From assembly GCA_036271875.1 (NCBI GenBank), contig DATAZU010000004.1, positions 9,452-73,451 on the forward strand: 64,000 bases of DNA. Direction: 5' to 3'. Below are positions 60,929-64,000 of the stretch, piece by piece. The DNA comes from Galbitalea sp036271875 (GTDB taxonomy: Bacteria; Actinomycetota; Actinomycetes; Actinomycetales; Microbacteriaceae). The notes beneath the pieces were generated by a model. The model had not been told where the DNA came from and made no database searches. It was given only the letters and a program-made list of their open reading frames with translations. Both the position numbers and the translations under genes were made by a program. Each line of letters opens with the position of its first letter. The first letter of the stretch is position 1.

Positions 60929-61552
60929 TCAGGTCACTGGACCGGCAGCCCAGTCGACGACGACGGCGTTCGGGTCATCACCCAGCTTGGCGTGCAGCTT
61001 GGAACCGGGGTACAGCAGCGGAAGGGCCGAGGCAGGAACGGGGTTACCAACCATGATTTGGTATGGCGTATCGACGCCCGTCGCGATCGTGAGCTGCAGC
61101 GCGTACATCTCGATCCCCTCTGGATTCTTCTTGCCCAGGGGCTGGTCGCCGACGAGGACGACCGTAATCGGCTTTCCGTTTGCCAGCAGGTACGCGGCAC
61201 TGTGCGTGTTGTCCGCCGCGGGCGCGAGGGTGACCTCTGGGACTTCGCTCGCGAAGTCGATCGCGACCTTGGTGTGATCATTGGGGTCGACGCGCACCGC
61301 GACAACGGCACTGCCGGACGACAGTTGTGGGATGGTGATCTCCTGCACGCGCTGCACGACGGTTGCCGGGAACATCGGCGTGTTGTCGATGTAGACGTTC
61401 ACGGTGATCGTGCACTTGCGTTCGACCAGGCCATTGCCGCTCTGCAGCGTCATGCCGGACATGGTCAGGCCGGTGATCTCTCCACGGCCGAGGATTCCGT
61501 TCTGGATGACGGAACTGTCAGCGGAACCGATCAGGTTTCCAAGCCAACCCAT
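60929..61552 (-). CDS. Uncharacterised actinobacterial beta-protein with internal duplication
   Basis: 207 residues from the ATG at 61552, fixed by AAGGAG about 7 bp upstream. Starts MGWLGNLIGSADSSVIQNG. Two halves look alike: a strand, then V-P or I-P-x-L, a G-S, and D-P-N-D/A ending in V-A-I-D-F or V-V-V-D-W (TIPQLSSGSAVVAVRVDPND and SALPLLYPGSKLHAKLGDDP). This VP...G...DP pattern is frequent in actinobacterial cytosolic proteins of unknown role. No signal peptide or catalytic motif is apparent. Confidence 0.78.
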   Translation of the reverse strand: MGWLGNLIGSADSSVIQNGILGRGEITGLTMSGMTLQSGNGLVERKCTITVNVYIDNTPMFPATVVQRVQEITIPQLSSGSAVVAVRVDPNDHTKVAIDFASEVPEVTLAPAADNTHSAAYLLANGKPITVVLVGDQPLGKKNPEGIEMYALQLTIATGVDTPYQIMVGNPVPASALPLLYPGSKLHAKLGDDPNAVVVDWAAGPVT

Positions 61553-61673
61553 GATGTTTCTCCTTATTTCGCTTTTTTGGCATCGCACTTCGGATGCGAC
61601 TGAGAACAGGTTAAGTCGGTCGGGGGCGACGATGAATGGGTAGTTATTGCCTAACTTGCGGTGCGGGTAACCT

Positions 61674-62063
61674 GTGGAAGTGAGCAGCTATCCCACCAAG
61701 TCTTTTCGCCGCACAGCTCTCGCGCCTGGCCTGCTCGGCGCGATCGTCCTCCTCGCGGGCCTCGCGCTACTGGAGTCCAGCGCCTACTACTGGATCTCGG
61801 TCGTCGTCGCCGTGCTCGCCGCCATCATGGTCGTCTTCGCATGGCAGGCGAAGCAGTGGTGGTGGCTGCCGTTCCTGGCGGCGATCGTCGTACTGTGGAA
61901 TCCCGTCTGGCCGATCAATCTGAACCAGGGCTACATCTGGGTGATCCTGCAGTATGTCGCGGCCGTTGTCTTCATCGTGAGCGGCATCCTCATCAAGGTG
62001 CCGAATCCGGATGATCGCAATCAGAAGCGCGGGCAAGGTCGCCCGCCACAGCGTAAGCGCTAA
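61674..62063 (+). CDS. Small four-helix membrane protein (DUF6804-like)
   Basis: 129 residues from the GTG at 61674 (GTG at 61680 equally possible). Four hydrophobic helices (about 18-33, 40-56, 64-80 and 88-108) with the marker text VLWNPVWPINL between helices 3 and 4, and a basic Arg/Lys/Gln-rich tail. I associate this with the DUF6804 family from memory. Followed 5 bp after its stop by the palindrome at 62069. Confidence 0.75.
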   Translation: MEVSSYPTKSFRRTALAPGLLGAIVLLAGLALLESSAYYWISVVVAVLAAIMVVFAWQAKQWWWLPFLAAIVVLWNPVWPINLNQGYIWVILQYVAAVVFIVSGILIKVPNPDDRNQKRGQGRPPQRKR

Positions 62064-62068
62064 ACGTC

Positions 62069-62090
62069 CTGACCCCAGTTTGGGGGTCAG
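62069..62090 (+). terminator. Hairpin after the small membrane protein gene
   Basis: CTGACCCC-AGTTTG-GGGGTCAG is a perfect 8-bp stem with a 6-nt loop starting 5 bp after the stop codon. No T-run follows, so termination is uncertain. Core CCCCAG...GGGG resembles 30291 and 34339. Confidence 0.5.
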
Positions 62091-62447
62091 CGATAACTGA
62101 GGAAAATTGTCGGTCGACCCGGCGCCCCCGAACTTGCTTCCTCAGTTGGCCAGTTTGCTCGCCGTGGAGACTCGGGTGACGTGGGGGAGTAGAACCAGCG
62201 TTCTGTCGTTGCTTGGCTGGGCACGGAAATTGGGGTTGCGAGCCGGTTTCGCCGGGGTCTAGCTTCCGAACGAGACACCTCTGTTTTCGTGTCTCACCCG
62301 CTGGTTGTACACCACATTGGAGTCGATTTGCCGTCGATCCGTTTGCGTCGAAGTGTGTTGATTTCTGGCGTCGTATCCGCGGGCGTGGTGAAGGTTCCGG
62401 TGACAACTGATCTGTAGGGTTTCGTTCCTGCGAGAGAGGATGTCTCC
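62091..62447. other. Intergenic stretch without a recognisable gene
   Basis: 357 bp before the truncated transposase gene. No convincing frame with a ribosome-binding site on either strand. Base composition is more mixed than the neighbouring genes. The last 50 bp (GAGAGAGG before the ATG) look like the leader of the IS3 orfA. The outer inverted repeat of the IS could not be identified. Confidence 0.5.
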
Positions 62448-62690
62448 ATGGCTAAGCACTATCCCCAGGAATTCCGTGAGGACGTTGTCGCGGTCGCTCG
62501 TGGTAGGGAGCCAGGTGTCACGTTGCCGCAGATCGCGAAGGATTTCGGGATCTCGGATCAGACGGTGACGAACTGGCTCAAGCAAGCCGATATCGAGGAA
62601 GGCCGCAAGCCCGCTCAGTCGAAAGATGAATGGGCGTCGCGAATGCGGTTGCGACGATCGGCGCACCGGGCTACGTCTGGCTCCCTCTAG
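62448..62690 (+). pseudogene. Truncated IS3-family transposase OrfA
   Basis: 80 codons, of which about the first 60 match IS3 OrfA: MAKHYPQEFREDVVAVARG, then the helix-turn-helix IAKDFGISDQTVTNWLKQAD. The leucine-zipper half (usually E-L-R-E-x-R-K-R-I-x-x-L-E) is replaced after AQSKDEW by unrelated sequence. OrfB is absent, so the element is dead. From the junction another frame (62630-62734) reads GAPGYVWLPLVVPQDVTWFG before a stop, which looks like the tail of some other lost gene. Marks a recombination point. Confidence 0.8.
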
Positions 62691-62776
62691 TGGTTCCGCA
62701 AGACGTGACGTGGTTCGGTGTACCTCGTGTTTAGCGGCGCAGCTAGAAATCAACTACCCACAAAGCGGAGCAATCG

Positions 62777-63400
62777 ATGTTGAGATATCTCGTTAGGCTC
62801 TCTCGCTCCGGCAGACCGGTAGCGGCCCGCCGGAGCGCGTTGGTATTGGTGATTGTGCTGCTAGCGGGCACCGTGGTGCCCATCGTCGTTGTCTCCGTCG
62901 CTCCTCCGCTGCGCGGAAGTGGGGGGTCAATATCCTACGGATTCGTGTTATCGGCGGTCTATTTCGGCATTGTGATTCTGTTCTTGCTTCAGGTTCCACT
63001 GTTTGCTTGGTCGCGGCTGCGCAGACAGCGGCGACTCTCCGCTGAGTTCGGTTCCGACGTCCAATCGGTATATCTCTCGCCAGAGTTGCTGACGTATCTG
63101 CAAAAGACAACCGCTGCGCCGTTGAATCCATATGCCGACAGTGTCTCCGTCGTAGCGTCGGATTCGGCGATCGTTTTCTGGGTAGGAGGCGGCCGTCCCA
63201 GTCGTGTTGGATCACTTGCGCGGTCAACAATCCGATCCATTCGACTCGTCGACAGCGAGGAGGGTTTTCTCCGGCCGGAGATCCACACCGAGTCCTCAGT
63301 CATACCCCTCTACCCGGCGACCGGATGGCTTGGGATGAGCCGCGCCGCCTCCCGGCATCTATACGAAAGCCTCCACGAACATCTCCAAATGGCAGACTAA
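62777..63400 (+). CDS. Uncharacterised two-helix membrane protein
   Basis: 207 residues, ATG with AAGCGGAG upstream. Basic N-terminus, two membrane helices (about 22-44 and 55-77), then a cytosolic domain of about 130 residues with mixed strands (SVYLSPELLTYL, SDSAIVFWVGG, ASRHLYESLHEHL). I do not recognise the family. It lies between a dead transposase and an Rhs-core fragment, a place where immunity genes of displaced Rhs toxins are often found. That role is only a guess. Confidence 0.65.
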   Translation: MLRYLVRLSRSGRPVAARRSALVLVIVLLAGTVVPIVVVSVAPPLRGSGGSISYGFVLSAVYFGIVILFLLQVPLFAWSRLRRQRRLSAEFGSDVQSVYLSPELLTYLQKTTAAPLNPYADSVSVVASDSAIVFWVGGGRPSRVGSLARSTIRSIRLVDSEEGFLRPEIHTESSVIPLYPATGWLGMSRAASRHLYESLHEHLQMAD

Positions 63401-63530
63401 ATCGGTTGAATCAGGGAAGGTCTCCGAGAGGCACGAACACATCTCTTCGAGTCGAGGATTCACTTCAGATATTGCGGCTTTAGGCGCCGAAGAGTTCACG
63501 TTCGACCCCGTCAGCGCCTAGGCCGGACTC

Positions 63531-64000
63531 ATGGAATGCGGCGAGTGTGAGGCGCGGTGCTCGGCTATTTCGGGTGGCGTGGATTCGACGGTGCATTACT
63601 CAAACGGTGGTGGGGTGCAGTTCACCCTGAATTCGGTGAACACGGCGGTCAGCGAGGAGACCCTGTCGTTGCCGGGTGGGGTGACCCTGTCGATTCAGGG
63701 CGCGGCGCAGGTGTGGTCGTATCCGGACCTGCATGGCGACGACACGGTCACCGCGGACAGCTCCGGCACTCGGTCGGCGTTGGTGAACCTGTTTGACCCG
63801 TTTGGGGATCCGATCGACCTGGCGACGGGTTTGATCGGGACGCTTACGGCCAATGATGACACCCCGGGCAACACGTCGGTGGCGGGCACGAGTTATGCGT
63901 GGGAGGGTTCCCATCTGAAGCAGGATCAAACTTCGGGTGATATTGCCACGATCGAGATGGGGGCCCGGCAGTATGTGCCGTTGTTGGGCAGGTTCCTGTC
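63531..64000 (+). CDS. Rhs repeat-associated core fragment (runs off window)
   Basis: Open from an ATG at 63531 (in-frame stop at 63519) to the window end without a stop, 156 codons. From about residue 20 it reads as an Rhs/YD-repeat core: ETLSLPGGVTLSI, VWSYPDLHGDDTVTADSSG, LFDPFGDPIDLATG, SYAWEGSHLKQ, and GARQYVPLLGRFLS at the edge. That motif is the conserved end of the core, after which a variable toxin domain normally starts. The thousands of bases of upstream shell are missing, so this is an orphan Rhs C-terminal module or a decayed gene. The first 15 residues (Cys-rich) are probably not part of the original protein. Confidence 0.8.
   Translation, partial: MECGECEARCSAISGGVDSTVHYSNGGGVQFTLNSVNTAVSEETLSLPGGVTLSIQGAAQVWSYPDLHGDDTVTADSSGTRSALVNLFDPFGDPIDLATGLIGTLTANDDTPGNTSVAGTSYAWEGSHLKQDQTSGDIATIEMGARQYVPLLGRFL

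Noticed and set aside
62259..62753. Minus-strand frame of 164 codons
   Set aside because: Antisense to the truncated OrfA, with no family likeness.
1..64000. Frequent GGATGC/GCATCC hexamers in coding sequence
   Set aside because: They look more common than base composition suggests, but I did not count them and Asp-Ala/Ala-Ser codon preference could explain it.

Overview
The window is chromosomal DNA of a high-GC Gram-positive bacterium (Actinomycetota). Three things point there: GTG/TTG starts are frequent, dxr, rseP and ispG lie near proS-nusA-ylxR-infB-rbfA and truB-ribF, and there are actinobacterial families such as the DUF6804-like membrane protein, L-x-x-T-G style anchors and SipW-type surface proteins. 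The flavour is Microbacteriaceae, but that family assignment is inference. No tRNA, rRNA or CRISPR array was seen.

Region 1 (1-12.7 kb) is a tightly packed operon: Ser/Thr kinase (5' end outside the window), a 1968-residue Ig-like/fibronectin-III wall protein, a MoxR ATPase, a DUF58 protein, a transglutaminase-like membrane protein that has lost two of its three catalytic residues, and a zinc-ribbon/FHA protein. This is the layout known as the PFNA cluster in Bifidobacterium. After a reductase/TetR pair (12.7-14.3 kb) comes a two-P-loop FtsK/EccC-like ATPase (14.4-17.2 kb).

Region 2 (17-24 kb) is nitrogen and stress metabolism: alanine dehydrogenase, an orphan Tat lipoprotein polyamine-binding protein, gabT, an OsmC-like protein and a two-domain FKBP lipoprotein. 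Between the binding protein and gabT lies a DUF559-like endonuclease gene framed by two near-identical 62-64 bp palindromes, the best candidate here for an undescribed mobile cassette.

Region 3 (23.8-30.2 kb) holds MEP-pathway genes dxr and ispG plus the site-2 protease rseP. They are interrupted by a 3-hydroxybutyrate dehydrogenase and two alpha/beta hydrolases. Region 4 (30.4-34.5 kb) is a surface-protein operon built around a SipW-type signal peptidase, closed by a clear terminator.

Region 5 (34.5-52.5 kb) is the translation core: proS, nusA, ylxR, infB, rbfA, truB, ribF. It has accessory genes between rbfA and truB: YciI, RNB ribonuclease, DoxX, mutY, P-loop kinase, ketopantoate-reductase-like, drug exporter and its TetR. 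The 787 bp between nusA and ylxR carry no credible gene. They hold three kinds of repeat, including two 160-bp copies with a compensated base pair. The infB leader can fold into two mutually exclusive hairpins, one of which covers the ribosome-binding site.

Region 6 (52.5-62 kb) has an MFS transporter, deoC with one complete and one half-length aldehyde dehydrogenase, a GH3 lipoprotein, a GDSL esterase, an M20 peptidase and small proteins. Region 7 (62.1-64 kb) looks like a decayed mobile or polymorphic-toxin island: a truncated IS3 orfA, an unknown membrane protein and an N-terminally missing Rhs-core fragment that runs off the end.
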